NCBI GenBank assembly: GCA_963970005.1
Contig: CAXAMN010001448.1
Location: forward strand, 371,213 to 435,212
Direction: 5' to 3'
Source: Durusdinium trenchii
Lineage: Eukaryota; Sar; Dinophyceae; Suessiales; Symbiodiniaceae
DNA: 64,000 nucleotides
Shown: one piece after another, positions 11,501 to 21,907 of the stretch
Layout of the letters: every line of letters starts with the position of its first letter
Numbering within the stretch: the stretch's first letter is position 1
The notes under the pieces: model-generated
The model's input: only the letters and a program-made list of their open reading frames with translations
Told to the model about the DNA's origin: nothing
The model's database searches: none
Translations under genes and position numbers: made by a program

Positions 11501-12212
11501 GTGAGTATGGAAAACTTGCACGGGAGATGTCCTAATGAAAAACATTTCCCCACTTTAATAGATTCTCTCTTAAAGGCGGAGGGTGGGACGAACAGCGTCA
11601 ACCGAAAATGCAACCCTCTGCGGAGATCGTGCGTGTCGAGTGCGCGAAATGCAGGCGAGAGTGCGATCTGTCCGGCGCGCGCGCAACCCTCTGCGGAGAT
11701 CGTGCGTGTCGAGCGCGCACCGGACAAATCGCACTCTCGCCTGCATTTCGCGTACTTGACACGCACGATCTCCGCAGAGGGTTGCGCCGGGAAGGAACAA
11801 ATCGCACTCTCGCCTGCATTTCGCGCTCTCGACGCGCGCGATCTCCGCAGAAGGTTCCGCGCGCACATCGCACTCTCGCCTGCGTTTCACGCGCTCGGCG
11901 CGCGCGATCTCCGCAGAGGGTTGCGCGCGCGCCGGACAAATCGCACTCTCGCCTGCATTTCGCGCGCTCGAGACGCGCGATCTCCGCAGAGTGTTGCGCG
12001 CGCGCGCCGGACAGATCGCCCTCTCGCCTGCATTTCGCCCTCTGCGGAGATCGTGCGTGTCGAGAACGCGAAATGCAGGCGAGAGTGCGATTTGTCCCTT
12101 CCTGCGCATGCAGAGACACAGACGCAGATACACACATAGACACACACAGAGACCCACACACGGACTCGACACACTAGACTGAACACGTCTTACTTAACAC
12201 AAAACTCACATC
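11497..12212. repeat. Homologous block, copy 1 (contains 75-bp GC repeats)
   Basis: Starts gcaagtgtgagtatggaaaa and ends in a ca/ga-rich tract with 'gagacccacacac' and 'gacacactagactgaacac'. The same start, order and end occur at 15899-16668 in direct orientation. Inside (about 11612-12090) are seven or more copies of a GC-rich unit (ctctgcggagatcgtgcg...gaaatgcaggcgagag...). Two are in plus orientation, then several are inverted, then one is plus again, so the array can fold back. All six frames are largely open through it because of composition; I do not count these as genes. Confidence 0.85.
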
Positions 12213-12690
12213 AGACCTGGAGTGACACCGAGTCGTTCAAGGCGGACGTCGTTCGGCGGAAGGACAACAAGGACGTTGCTAGACATATTTTCGGGGAATC
12301 TTTTCCGTATACACAGGCTAGTGGCGAGCTGAGCAGAGAGAGCACGCAAAGATATAGGCAATGGCTGCTGCGTGTCACCGGAAGCTACTTTGGCACGGTT
12401 TTTTTTGGGACAGTCGATGAGAAAATGACCAGTGCAGTGGTTGATGAACTACATCTCAAGTGAAGAAAACGTTACCTGGAGAGCGGTGTGGTTGCCATGC
12501 ATTTGTGCGTTTTGCATAGCTTACCTTTTGGTGCCCAAAGTGAGATGGCACAAGTCTCCATAGAACTTGGACCAGCTAGCACCAGATCGTAGCCAGGAAC
12601 ATAAAGGAAGTCAACAGCAATGAAGAATGTACTTGCAAGAAGTTTCAACACACCCCATCTCGTAAATAGGCACACTGACCATGGCTGCTC
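12213..12690. other. No gene recognised
   Basis: Spacer between the repeat block and the exon-like array. It holds no motif. The array's decayed unit begins around 12690 with ggaggacgggtttgtgattt. Confidence 0.4.
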
Positions 12691-12977
12691 TGGAGGACGG
12701 GTTTGTGATTTGTAGGTGTGTTCGGTTTAGAACAAGATGTGTGTATAGGTGTCAGTTTGTTCGGTCTAGAAAAAGATGTGTGAGCAGGACGCCGTTCTGC
12801 GAAACTCGGAGGACGGGCTGGGGATTTACGTGAGTCGCAGAAACCGTATGTATATATATATATATATCACCGACAACTAGACGTTTCGTTCGTTCGTAGG
12901 TCAGGAGCAAGAGGTACAGCGCATGCGAGATGGGGTTGGTTCACTACATTTAGAGTGAAGAACGTTACCACTTCCCC

Positions 12978-13199
12978 GTGGAGGAGCAAGAGGTACAGCG
13001 CCTGCGAGAGGGGCACGGCGAGGGAGGCGCGGCATGGCTGCGCGCCGAGCTGGAGGCAAAGAGCGCTGCCGACTTGCGCAAGCTGTGCGCGAAGTTGGGA
13101 CTAGCGCAGCGTCGCGACGGCGCAAATCTGCGGAAGGATCAGCTGCTAGACTCCATAGTGGACAGCTTCTCATCGCAGGAGGGGTGGAGTCAGGGGATG
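12978..13199 (+). CDS. SAP-like module exon, copy 1 (intact)
   Basis: Encodes a ~70-residue module: EEQEVQRLREGHGEGG, then a helical stretch AELEAKSAADLRKLCAKLGL, a loop with RRDGANLRKDQ and a second helix LLDSIVDSF. The helix-loop-helix layout with a conserved Leu-Arg-x-Leu-Cys and a later Leu-Leu-x-x-Ile resembles SAP-type DNA- or RNA-binding modules. That assignment is by eye. The start is uncertain because this copy lacks the 'GEAVQQ' lead-in of the later copies. Confidence 0.5.
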
Positions 13200-13501
13200 G
13201 GCGTAATGTATAGTTCAACTTTGCTACAATCTGTTTTTGCTCAAATAGGTGTCTGCTTCTGGTACCCATGCAAATTCCCATCTGGTATCCATGCAAAATG
13301 CCAACAGGCGGCAGCGCTGCAGCCGAATCTGGAGGACGGTTTGGCGATGTAAAGATGTGTTCAGGGCAGAAAAAGATGTCTAGATATAAGACACCCAACC
13401 TGTGTTCGGGGATGGGCGTAGTGTATAGTTCAACTTTGCTTACAATTTGTTTTTGTTCAACTAGGTGTCTGCTTCTGGTATCCATGCAAATCTCCATACA
13501 G

Positions 13502-13697
13502 GAAGCGGTGCAGCAGGAGCAAGAGGTACAGCGCCTGCAAGATGGAGCGCGCCGAGCTGGAGGCAAAGTGCAAGGTCGACTTGCGCAAGCTGTGCGCGAA
13601 GTTGGGACTATCGCAGCAGCGCAACGGCGCAAATCTGCGGAAGGATCAGCTGCTAGACTCCATAGTGGACAGCTTCTCGCAGGAGGGGTGGCGTTAG
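13502..13697 (+). pseudogene. SAP-like module exon, copy 2 (frameshifted)
   Basis: Same module preceded by an apparent 3' splice site (cccatacag at 13492-13500). About 23 bases (cacggcgagg... region) are missing after 'QRLQDG', so the frame switches before the DLRKLCAKLGL helix. Either a decayed copy or one used with a different splice site. Confidence 0.5.
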
Positions 13698-13699
13698 GG

Positions 13700-14100
13700 G
13701 ATGGGCTTAGTGTATAACTTTGCTTACAATATGTTTTTGTTCAAGTAGGTGGCTGCTTCTGGTATCCATGCAAATTCCCATACAGGCAGCGGCGCAGCCG
13801 AACGTGGAGGACGGTTTTGCGATTTGTAGATGTGTTCGGGGAAGAATTATACCAGCGTAGACCCCAAACAGAGCAATGTTCAAAAATGAGATCTCCGAAC
13901 AATATGGCCAGCAGTATTTCCTACACCCCTTTAAAAGGAGTAAGAACCCCTCACAGGTAAACCTGTTTGGGGAAAAAGATATCTAGATGTAAGACACCAA
14001 ACCTGTGTTATAGGGGACGGGCGTAGTGTATAGTTCAACTTTGCTTAAAAATCTGCTGTTGTTCAAACAGGTGTGTGCTTCTGGTATCCACGCAAATTCC
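13700..14100. other. Intron-like connector with non-repeat insert
   Basis: Two connector units flank about 110 bases (13845-13965, from agaattataccagcgtagaccccaaac to gtaaacctgtttgggg) that have no counterpart in the other units. This insert begins and ends with related sequence (accccaaacag / acctgtttggggaa), a possible small insertion with short inverted ends. Confidence 0.5.
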
Positions 14101-14326
14101 CATACAGGAAGCGGTGCAGCAGGAGCAAGAGGTACAGCCCCTGCAGGAGGCGCGCCGTGGCTGCGCGCCGAGCTGGAGGCAAAGAGCGCGGCCGACTTGC
14201 GCAAGCTGTGCGCGAAGTTGGGATTATCGCGGCGTCGCGACGGCGCAGAGCTGCGGAAGGGTCAGCTGCTAGACTCCATAGTGGACAGCTTCTCATCGCA
14301 GGAGGGGTGGAGCCAGGGGATGGGCG
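14101..14326 (+). pseudogene. SAP-like module exon, copy 3 (frameshifted)
   Basis: Contains AELEAKSAADLRKLCAKLGL, RRRDGAELRKGQ and LLDSIVDSF. The lead-in 'EAVQQEQEVQPLQ' is in a different frame from the helices because of a deletion relative to copies 1 and 4. Confidence 0.5.
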
Positions 14327-14779
14327 TAGTGTATGGTTCAACTTTGCTTACAATCTTTTTTTGTTCAAATAGGTGTCTGCTTCTGGTATCCATGCAAATT
14401 CCCATACAGGCAGCGGCGCAGCCGAACGTGGAGGACGGTTTTGTGATTTGTAGATGTGATCGTGGGAGAAAAAGATATCTAGATATAACACACCCAACCT
14501 GTGTTAGAGGATGGGCGTAGTGTATAACTTTGCTTACAATCTGTTTTTGTTCAAGTAGGTGGCTGCTTCTGGTATCCATGCAAATTCCCATACAGGAAGC
14601 GGTGCAGCCGAATGTAGAGGACGGTTTGGTGATTTGTAGATATGTGTTCGGGGAAGAAAAAGATATCTAGATGTAAGACACCCAACCTGTGTTAGGGGAT
14701 GGGCGTACTGTATAGTTTAACTTTGCTTAAAATATGTCTTTGTTCAAATATGCTTCTGGTATCCATGCAAATTCCCATA

Positions 14780-15004
14780 CAGGAAGCGGTGCAGCAGGAG
14801 CAAGAGGTACAGCGCCTGCAAGATGGACACGGCGAGGGAGGCGCGCCGTGGCTGCGCGCCGAGTTGGAGGCAAAGCGCAAGGCCGACTTGCGCAAGCTGT
14901 GCGCGAAGTTGGGCCAACCACAGCAGCGCGACGGCGCAACTCTGCGGAAGGATCAGCCGCTAGAAACCATAGTGGACAGCTTCTCGTCGCAGGAGGGGTG
15001 GTGT
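14780..15004 (+). CDS. SAP-like module exon, copy 4 (intact)
   Basis: Open from the acceptor-like cccatacag through QEQEVQRLQDGHGEGG, ADLRKLCAKLG, QQRDGATLRKDQ and LETIVDSF. It lacks the second Leu of the usual LLDSIV (PLETIV), so it is diverging. It is followed by ggggtggtgttagggg, with an in-frame TAG if read through. Confidence 0.55.
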
Positions 15005-15230
15005 TAGGGGATGGGCGTAGTGTATAACTTTGCTTACAATCTGTTTTTTTCCAATAGGTGTCTGCTTCTGGTATCCATGCAAATTCCCATACAGGCAGCG
15101 GTGCAGCCGAACGTGGAGGACGGTTTGGTGATTTGTAGATGCGTTTCTAGATATGTTCGGGGTGCAAAAAGATGTCAATATATATATATATAAAATACCC
15201 AAGCTGAATGTTTCGGCGGAAGCGTCACGG

Positions 15231-15893
15231 CGGAGGAACCGGTGACTGCGGAGTCATTGCGACGCTTGGCGCGGGAGCTGGGAGACCAAGCGCCACCGGC
15301 CCTCCGAGGGCGTCTGAGGCGGGTGCATATGAGGAACGCTGAGCCGTCTTTGGTGGATATAGCTACCGACTTGGGCTTACCTTGCGAGCACATGCATCGC
15401 AACAGGCTAGTGGATAGCATCGTTCTGTCGCTCTGTCCTCTGCGAGCGCCTGGGGCTGAAGATGATGTGAAGTATCACTTTTGGCGCTGGCTCTCAGAGT
15501 TCCGGACCGTTCCTGCAGCAGACCTCGTAGCAAAGGCAGCAGTAAGTTTCCCTGCGACGGACTTGCGGCGATCCATGCTGAGTGTTTGCAAAGATGTTCC
15601 TCTTGAAAGTACAGAGAGGAGGCACGGAAGTGCGGCCGCGGAGCTGGAGCAATTGAGCAAGGCCACTGTTGCGATCTTGCAGCACCTTGCTGCTTTGAAT
15701 GTCCTGTTTCCAGCTGAAGTGCCAGAGACTTGGGCTACTGCGATGGAACAACTGCAAAGCATCAGATGGCCAGATCGTGTGTCTGGATTGCAGCGCATTA
15801 GTTTGCTGGCTGTTTTGTTGGAGAATCGTCCTCTACAGCGCAGAGGCCAGGCGCGTGTGGATCGGAATGGTTTTTTGGTATGCGATGTTTTGT
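15231..15893 (+). CDS. Terminal exon-like unit of the SAP-like gene
   Basis: A ~217-codon frame, single copy in this window, with GC-rich coding character. It begins TAESLRRLARELGDQ and contains LVDIATDLGLP..., followed after a loop by NRLVDSIVLSLC, which matches the core of the tandem module. It then continues into a unique domain with helical segments (FWRWLSEFRTVPAADLVAKAA; LEQLSKATVAILQHLAALNV). It ends '...FLVCDVL' at a TAA that sits inside ttttGTAAGTatgc, a good splice donor, just before homologous block copy 2. The block may therefore lie in an intron and the gene may continue beyond 16.2 kb. Function unknown. Confidence 0.55.
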
Positions 15894-15898
15894 AAGTA

Positions 15899-16668
15899 TG
15901 CAAGTGTAAGCATAAGCATGAAAAACTTTGACGGGAGATATCCTAATGAAAAGCATTCCCCCACTTTATAAAATCTCTTTAAAGGGTGGGACGAACAGCG
16001 TCAACCGAAAATGCAACCCTCTGCGGAGATCGGGCGTGTGGAGTGCGCGAAATGCAAGCGAGAGCGCGATTTGTCCTGTGCGCGCGCGCAACCCTCTGCG
16101 GAGATCGCGCGTGTCGAGTGCGCGAAATGCAGGCGAGAGCGCGATTTGTCCTGTGCGCGCGCGCAACCCTCTGCGGAGATCGTGCGTGTCGAGTGCGCGA
16201 AATGCAGGCGAGAGCGCGATTTGTTACGGAGATCGTGTTCATGATGTCGCAGCGCCATGGGGATTTGCGCGGCCTTGGTGGGAAGTGCGTGTGCGTGGCG
16301 CCGTGCCACTGGGGAGCGCGAAACATGCTGGCGTAAACGCGGCGCGTCGCTGGTGAGCGGGATCATTGTGGTATCAAGAGTGTCCCAAGAGAGTGCCGAT
16401 TTTGGTCGAGGTCCGATTTTGGTTCGTGACATCGCACAAACTGCGGAAGTTGATTTTGAGGCGTGGACGCAGCACTACCCAGATATCGGTGGCTTGCGAG
16501 AGGTCAAGAACTTGCAGAAAAAAGGTGTTCCTGCGCGTCAGAGAGACATACAGAGAGAGACACATACACACACAGACATAGATACACACACAGAGACCCA
16601 CACACTGACTCAACACACTAGACTTAACACTTCACACTGAACACTTACCACACAACTCACACTCTAAC
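15899..16668. repeat. Homologous block, copy 2 (75-bp tandem repeats)
   Basis: Starts gcaagtgtaagcataagcat and shares with copy 1 the sequence gacgggagatatcctaatg, ggtgggacgaacagcgtcaa and the first repeat unit. The GC repeat here is a clean head-to-tail array with ctgcgg at 16021, 16096 and 16171 (period 75), unlike the mixed-orientation array of copy 1. About 300 bases follow (16235-16535) that copy 1 lacks. The copies then resume homology in the ca-rich tail (gagacccacacactgactcaacacactagacttaacac). Confidence 0.85.
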
Positions 16669-16888
16669 TTCACACGTGATGAAAAATGCTTTCGGGCCAC
16701 TCGTCGTCTAGTTTTGTTTTCATAGCCAGTGTGAAATCCACGTTGGTAAGGGGGCCTCCCCAAACAAGGGGCAAGAGAGCCATCTTAAGTATGGCCAGCT
16801 AACAAGATTCCCGAGCTCTTCACCACCGGAACCACAAACCAGAACTGTTCAGTACAGGGGACAAATTTAAGTTTAAAAACTGATTGCA

Positions 16889-17499
16889 TTGCTTGGAGGA
16901 CATTGCGGCAAGGTATCTCTGGAGCTCAAGTACGAAAGTGCTGTGGAAGCTCTTTTCAGGTGCACACAGCCCTCGGACGAGTTCAATGACTCGTACTTGG
17001 CTCGCGCAGATATGTTGTAGAGCGAGTTTCTAACCAAGAAAATGGACATGTCGCAATCTTACACAATTTTGAGATGTTCTTCATTGAGCAATGATAAAAA
17101 GTGGGCCTTGCTTAAGTCCATGATGGTGGCACGCTGACTATGCACTGTGTGTCTCAAGCAATTCGCACGCTTGGTGCAGGATTCTTCCACGACCTTTCGG
17201 GCCAAAAACGAGCGAAGGGCAACACCTATGATGCCATGACACTCCAGGTCCACGATGAATCTGAAGTGCCTTTTGAAAGTGGTTTCATGGGCGGGATCAC
17301 GGGGGAAGATTTTGTTGAACAGCTGGCAAACCATGGTGATGAGGATTTGACGCATCGGCAGTCGAAGCATTGCAAAATGACTCTGACATTTTTGCTTGCA
17401 CGCGTATGCAATGTCAGAGGCTCAAAAAGGATTGAGCACACTCCGATTTCGACCTTGCTAAAGCATCACGGGCTCAAATTGTTCAGATCGACTCAGTGA
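16889..17499 (+). pseudogene. Copia-type Gag fragment (pseudogene)
   Basis: Reads GKVSLELKYESAVEALFRC, QPSDEFNDSYLARADML, a TAG stop (about 17017), then TILRCSSLSNDKKWALLKS. After a frameshift near 17130 it reads AIRTLGAGFFHDLSGQKRAK and GEDFVEQLANHGDEDLT, ending at 17499. This order resembles the Gag region of dinoflagellate copia-type polyproteins as I know them. One stop and one frameshift show it is dead. No Pol follows on this strand. Confidence 0.6.
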
Positions 17500-17597
17500 G
17501 GTAGGTGCACATTACAAAAGTGTTTGCTTCATGTTGTTTCTAGGTATCCCAAATTTCGCAGGTCTGTGGGTTTTGGGAGCACATCCACCCATCATTG

Positions 17598-18663
17598 TCA
17601 AAAACGCTCCCGTTTTCTCAGCCGGTGGTAGGTCAGCTTTTGCTCTGTCATTGAGCTATACGCACCACCTTTGCCCATCTTCTCTTCGGCGCCTGACGCG
17701 AAGGTAGTGCACTTCTGGCAGACCACGGCGTCAGGGCCCAGGCCGACGATCCATAGAACCATCCGCACTCGATGCGCCAGGTTGTGATAGGGGGTACTTG
17801 GGTGGCAGTAGTCCATGGCGCTTCCTTCAGATCTCTTCCCATTTGGTGATCAATTCGTCCAGTTTGTCTTGGGCACGCTTCAGGTTCTCGATCTCTTTCT
17901 TCAGCTTCCGTTCGGCCTCGCAGGCTGTGTGGGAGTCCGAGTCGTCAACCATCCTTGTGGTCCTTCTTCTTGTTGGGGTTGGACATCACTGGCATGGTTT
18001 CGAGGGCTTCTTCCGCGTATTGCAAGATGATGTAGGTAGGCTACCTGGGGAACGCGCCAACCTGACCTTATGTAGCGCAAGGCGCCGGACCTTCGTCCCG
18101 AGTTGGTCCGCGTCGCCGCGCACCAGCTTCTCCTCCTCGATGGGCGCCGCGTCTAAGGCTAGGCTGATCTAGTGATCATGAGAGGGCATGGTACTTACCA
18201 GCCGCAGGCGTCCTTGCAGTGTTTGAGTCCCACGCACTCTTGATCGCGCTTGGTGGTCCTCAGGGTCAAGGCCACTAACAATGGTGAGTCGCTGCCAGTT
18301 CCACCTCCCTCATAACCTCCTCTCTTCCAACAGGTTGCGGTCGAGCGGCGTGAGGTATGTCCACTTCCTTTCAACTCCAACCGTGATCTTCTGCAATTCC
18401 GCCCGCCGTCTTTCCACCCACTTCTTCTCCAGGACGCAGTCCGGAGTTCCGCAAGTCTCGCCCACCCGCACCGCTTGGGGGTATTTGTTGCAACGTCGCT
18501 CCCAGGCCCCCAGGATCCTGCGTCCAAGGTTTTGGAGGGATTGCAACCCTTCTACTACCTCGGCCGGCTTCTTCACGCTGGCTATGAACATCTGTGGATC
18601 GCGCGCGGTCATGGGAGATCTGCCCCTCTGACTTCGATCTTGGCTTCCTGTTCCGTAGGCCAC
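17598..18663 (-). pseudogene. Retroelement polyprotein remnant, distal part
   Basis: Minus-strand pieces in different frames read as old coding sequence. They are RDPQMFIASVKKPAEVVEGL with LQNLGRRILGAWERRC (18310-18663), a charged coiled coil around KLKKEIENLKRAQDKLDELI (about 17870-17930), and GPDAVVCQKCTTFASG with a CxxC pair (17598-17816). They lie downstream of the Gag-like remnant at 19434-20458 on the same strand and may belong to the same element. Identity beyond that is unknown. Confidence 0.4.
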
Positions 18664-18736
18664 CTACTCCTCCTTCGCGGCCCTGATCAGCCCAACGTTC
18701 ATCCCTTCTGGTCGGAGATGTTTGCCGCCTCCTCTT

Positions 18737-20458
18737 TTACGACTTCGTTGTTTCCTCGAGCTGCATCTCTGTCCGTCGATGGGGATAGTTGCGCTCCTTC
18801 CCTCTTCCTCTTGTCCACCGTGCTCTTGGTCTAATTCCTTCAACCTGCCTTCCCCAGAACTCCGCCGTCGCTATCTTCTCAAAGTGGTCCACCAGCAAAT
18901 CGGCGTACTTGTTGCAGTTCCCACGGGTATTCCCCCGACTCACGATGGCCCGATGAGCTCCCACATCTGCACTCCGCATTCATCTGCTCGACATGCCCGC
19001 GAACTGCTGGGGTTTCCACGAGGAAATCTTGGCCCCAGGCAATCGAAAGAACCTCGCGATCTCGGTCATCCCCCGCACCGAAACATGTTCGTCGTGCTCA
19101 GACGGAGGTGGGTTTTCTTAGTGACCGGTTTGTGGACTATTGAGGACGTAGAGGTTCGCCACTTCCTCGGCCATCTGAGCAGACCTCGACATCATGATGG
19201 CGCCTGTCGCATTCTCGTTGCCGCTTCCCATCGTCGGACTGCGGGTATAGGGTTCCGCTCTATAAGTCCTCACCGTGCCCTGCAGCCCAGCCCTTCAGCT
19301 GAGCTGGATGGAACCTCACGTGAGAAAAGGTGGCGCGCGCAAACCCAGATTGGTAGCCATCCATCAACCTATCTCGAGCCCACTGCAGGTGCGCGCCGTA
19401 TGTCTGCGCACAAGTCGTGACGCCAGTCCTTCTCTATCGAGACCACTTCCACATTGAGGCCCCTCTTCTCTGCAATCCTGTGACTATGGACTTAAGCTCC
19501 ACCCTAGGGATGGCGAGGTCCTGCGAAGTGATGTAGAAACCTGAACTTCCTGGAACTGATGCAGTTTCTTCTGAGCTTCCCTTGTCCTTGTCGTTGTCCT
19601 CCCCCTTCTGATCTCCACCGTCATCGCTCCACTTGGTTCCCCTTCGTCGCGTTCTTGTTGTCCACCCTTCTCCTTCGTTTCTTGGACGTGCACTTGTGCG
19701 CCGGATGTCCGGTGAATTGCAGGATGAGCAAAGATGCGCCCCTTCACCATGTTCATGCACCCCGGCTGGCAAGGAACCACACGGCGAGTTCCCATTGTTC
19801 CAACTCAAGCAGATGGCGTCGGATTGCTTTCCTCCTTTCGCCTTTCTTCTCACTTCCTTTGCCACTTTGTCTTCGATCTCCCCGGGAGTCTCCGCGGGAT
19901 TCTCGCAAGCGTTGAAGTTCTTCTCTTTCTGCCTGCCACTTCCTCTCCTTTGCTTCCTTGTGCTCCTTGTTCGCCTGCCTTTATGTCGAGGAGGTTGCTG
20001 AGGGTGAAATGGTCCCGAACGTTCCAGGCTCCATCGACGGTTGAAGCCTGCGCAATTGCCTCTTGTGGGGTCATGGCCTTCCCTCGTGCCCCGCTTGCCA
20101 TCCAAGTCAATGCTGGTGTGTGGATCTGGTCTTGCCAAAACTTGAGCTCGCTCGGGACGATCTTGAAGACCGCATCCCATGGCTCCTTGTCGTCGTAGCC
20201 CACAAACCCTGGCTTGCCGTCCTTCGAGTCCAGGTTGATCTTTTCAACCTGGAGAGTAGTTCGCTCCTGGCCATCTCGGGCCCAGTGCCAAGCATCTGGG
20301 AACGGTGTCGTCAACTTCTCCACGCAAAGCTCGTACGCATGACGTGGGGCTGGGGAGCACACCTGCAGCATCAGCATATGGCAGTGGTGAACACCCGACA
20401 GCAAGCAGCAAGCTCTCCATTGGGTGAAGTTTGCAGGGCCCGGCAATTCCTGCAACAC
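18737..20458 (-). pseudogene. Gag-like retroelement protein with zinc knuckle, frameshifted
   Basis: Begins near 20458 with QELPGPANFTQWRAC, continues PDAWHWARDGQERTTLQVEK, KEPWDAVFKIVPSELKFWQ and HTPALTWMASGARGKAMTP. It then changes frame near 19850-19900 into EIEDKVAKEVRRKAKGGKQ and ICLSWNNGNSPCGSLPAG. The closing zinc knuckle is split by one more frameshift: Cys-x2-Cys in one frame (LCSSC) and the His-x4-Cys half in another (GHPAHKCTSKKRRR). The order (GPANFxxW domain, basic linker, C-SW-x-GPC, CCHC) matches a Gag-like protein I associate with dinoflagellate retroelements. Further minus frames at 18737-18979 continue it. Dead by at least two frameshifts. Confidence 0.55.
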
Positions 20459-20465
20459 ATGGCCG

Positions 20466-20577
20466 TTATGATGGGGCGTCTCTCACGCCTTTCCTCGCTT
20501 GAGCCAAAGTTTCAAGGTCGGTACACTTCTTGATTTGCGCACCTTTCGAAAAGAAGTGAACGGGTAGAGTGGACCTG
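20466..20577. repeat. 112-bp direct repeat, copy 1
   Basis: From gttatgatggggcgtctctc to gtgaacgggtagagtggacc. The same sequence, with a few substitutions, occurs at 21796-21907. On the minus strand it includes TTTGGCTCAAG (20508-20498), the 3' end of the dinoflagellate spliced leader, about 40 bases before the Gag-like frame. Confidence 0.9.
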
Positions 20578-21258
20578 TGCACCGACCACACTCCCCCTAT
20601 AGCTTCTCTGAAGCCATTGCCTTGTTGGGGCCCCGCAGGTTTTTTCGTCCGCGGTCACCCATCAAAATGTTGAAAACTCGCATCGGAGTCTGTATCATCC
20701 ACGACCCTTGAGGTCATTCCAAAGCCCTCACACGGCTGCTAGGGCTCACGTCTTGGCAGCGGCCCTTGCGTAGCAATGCCCCATCGTTGGTACTTCTTCA
20801 GGATTCGGTGATGCCTGCTCTGGTAGTTCAGGTAAGTCCGGACCCCGATACTCTCAATTCTCGGCGAGCTGGAGGCAAGTTGTTGCTGACCACTCGCCAC
20901 CCCTCATTCACCATGACATCCAGCGATCGCTGCCATCCTTCTCGCTCGGCTTCTCCCATCATGTCCTCTAATGAGGTTCGCCAATCCTCTCTCTGCTCAT
21001 CACTAAAGGTAAGGCCGTCATGGCCTCAAGATCCCTCTGCCCAATAGGTAGCTGAAGCTGGATCATAGCCCTATTTCCAGACCGCCCTCGTCGGCCTTCA
21101 GCGCGTACGTCCCGAAGTTCCCCCCGTAGCCTAGACGCAAACTCCGACCCATCGCATCTCGCCCCCGAGCGAGCGCTGTTGAACCCCCACTAGATGAGCT
21201 TTCCATTGACGCCGTCGTCGGGCTCCTCCTCACACAGCGTACTTCACGAAGGACCTTC
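20578..21258. other. No gene recognised between direct repeats
   Basis: Possibly old minus-strand coding sequence of the same element (charged, Ser/Pro-rich frames), but no motif supports it. Confidence 0.35.
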
Positions 21259-21788
21259 TCACGCTGGCAAGCCATCGCCCGTTTGCTCTTGCCTCAACGG
21301 CTCTCCTCTTGGTTGCTCTGCACTCGGCATTGGCAGAGGCCCAGATGTCAACAAGCTGTTCATAGACGAGGAGGTTCGATCCCCTTGCCCCTTCGTGGTT
21401 GAAGAGCTCGAACTTGAGAGAAGTGTGCCGGACACTGTGGCCGGCGGAGTCTCCCCGAAAAAAGTGTAGCCCACCCAAGTGTCACTCACTGGAGGTTCCG
21501 TCATCGTCCTCCAGTCATCGTCACGGATCATCGCTCACCATGGCACCAGATCACGGTGATTCGTCGGCTCTGCACCTGGCCACTGTCGAAGGGCGTCTTC
21601 CGATGGAAAGGTCTCACCCACCATCCATCGTCCAACAGCTCAAACGTGTGCCTCACTCTTCCAAGACTCTCGACGTCCCAGGTCCTCCAGCCGCAGCCGC
21701 CAGTTCCTCTCCACGGCCTCCAGCATGTAGTGCACCGCCCGCCGCCGCTCAATCGTGCCCTCCTGCCGCTGCCACCGTCGAAGCTCAT
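21259..21788 (-). pseudogene. Possible retroelement coding remnant
   Basis: Two minus frames overlap: 21528-21788 (LSGGGRCTTCWRPWRG) and 21259-21531 (SDTWVGYTFFGETPPATVSG, then a poly-Ser stretch and STTKGQGDRTSSSMNSLLTS). Codon-like composition and position upstream of the Gag-like remnant suggest the same element. The product is not recognised. Confidence 0.3.
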
Positions 21789-21795
21789 AACCTGT

Positions 21796-21907
21796 GGTTA
21801 TGATGGGGCGTCTCTCACGCCTTTTCTCGCTTGAGCCACAGTTTCAAGGTTGGTACACTTCTTGATTTGTGCACCTTTCGAAAAGAAGTGAACGGGTAGA
21901 GTGGACC
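21796..21907. repeat. 112-bp direct repeat, copy 2
   Basis: Direct copy of 20466-20577. The spliced-leader-like part here reads TGGCTCAAG preceded by a G instead of T (21836-21828 region), so it is more diverged. The pair bounds about 1.4 kb and could be terminal repeats of a small element or the scar of a tandem duplication. Confidence 0.85.

Larger units (their letters stand above)
12690..15190 (+). repeat. Tandem array of exon-plus-intron units (SAP-like module)
   Basis: Repeated segments of several kinds alternate. One is a coding unit (gagcaagaggtacagcgcctgc ... gcaggaggggtgg) at about 12978, 13502, 14101 and 14780. The other is a connector (gatgggcgtagtgtata ... tttgttcaa(a)tag gtgtctgcttctggtatcc ... 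cccatacag) found at least seven times, some copies joined to a short ggaggacggttttgcgatttgtag unit. The connector has a pyrimidine tract and AG before the coding unit, so it looks like an intron. The array reads as duplicated exon-intron modules of one gene. Confidence 0.8.

Noticed and set aside
11501-12186. Eight or more long frames on both strands over the GC repeat block
   Set aside because: All six frames are open because the 75-base unit has few stop triplets. The proteins are the same low-complexity Arg/Ser/Ala pattern in each frame.
16021-16230. CRISPR-like periodic repeat
   Set aside because: The 75-base units are contiguous with no unique spacers, and the genome is eukaryotic.
18722-19420. 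232-codon plus frame
   Set aside because: Antisense of the minus-strand Gag-like remnant; residues show no domain.
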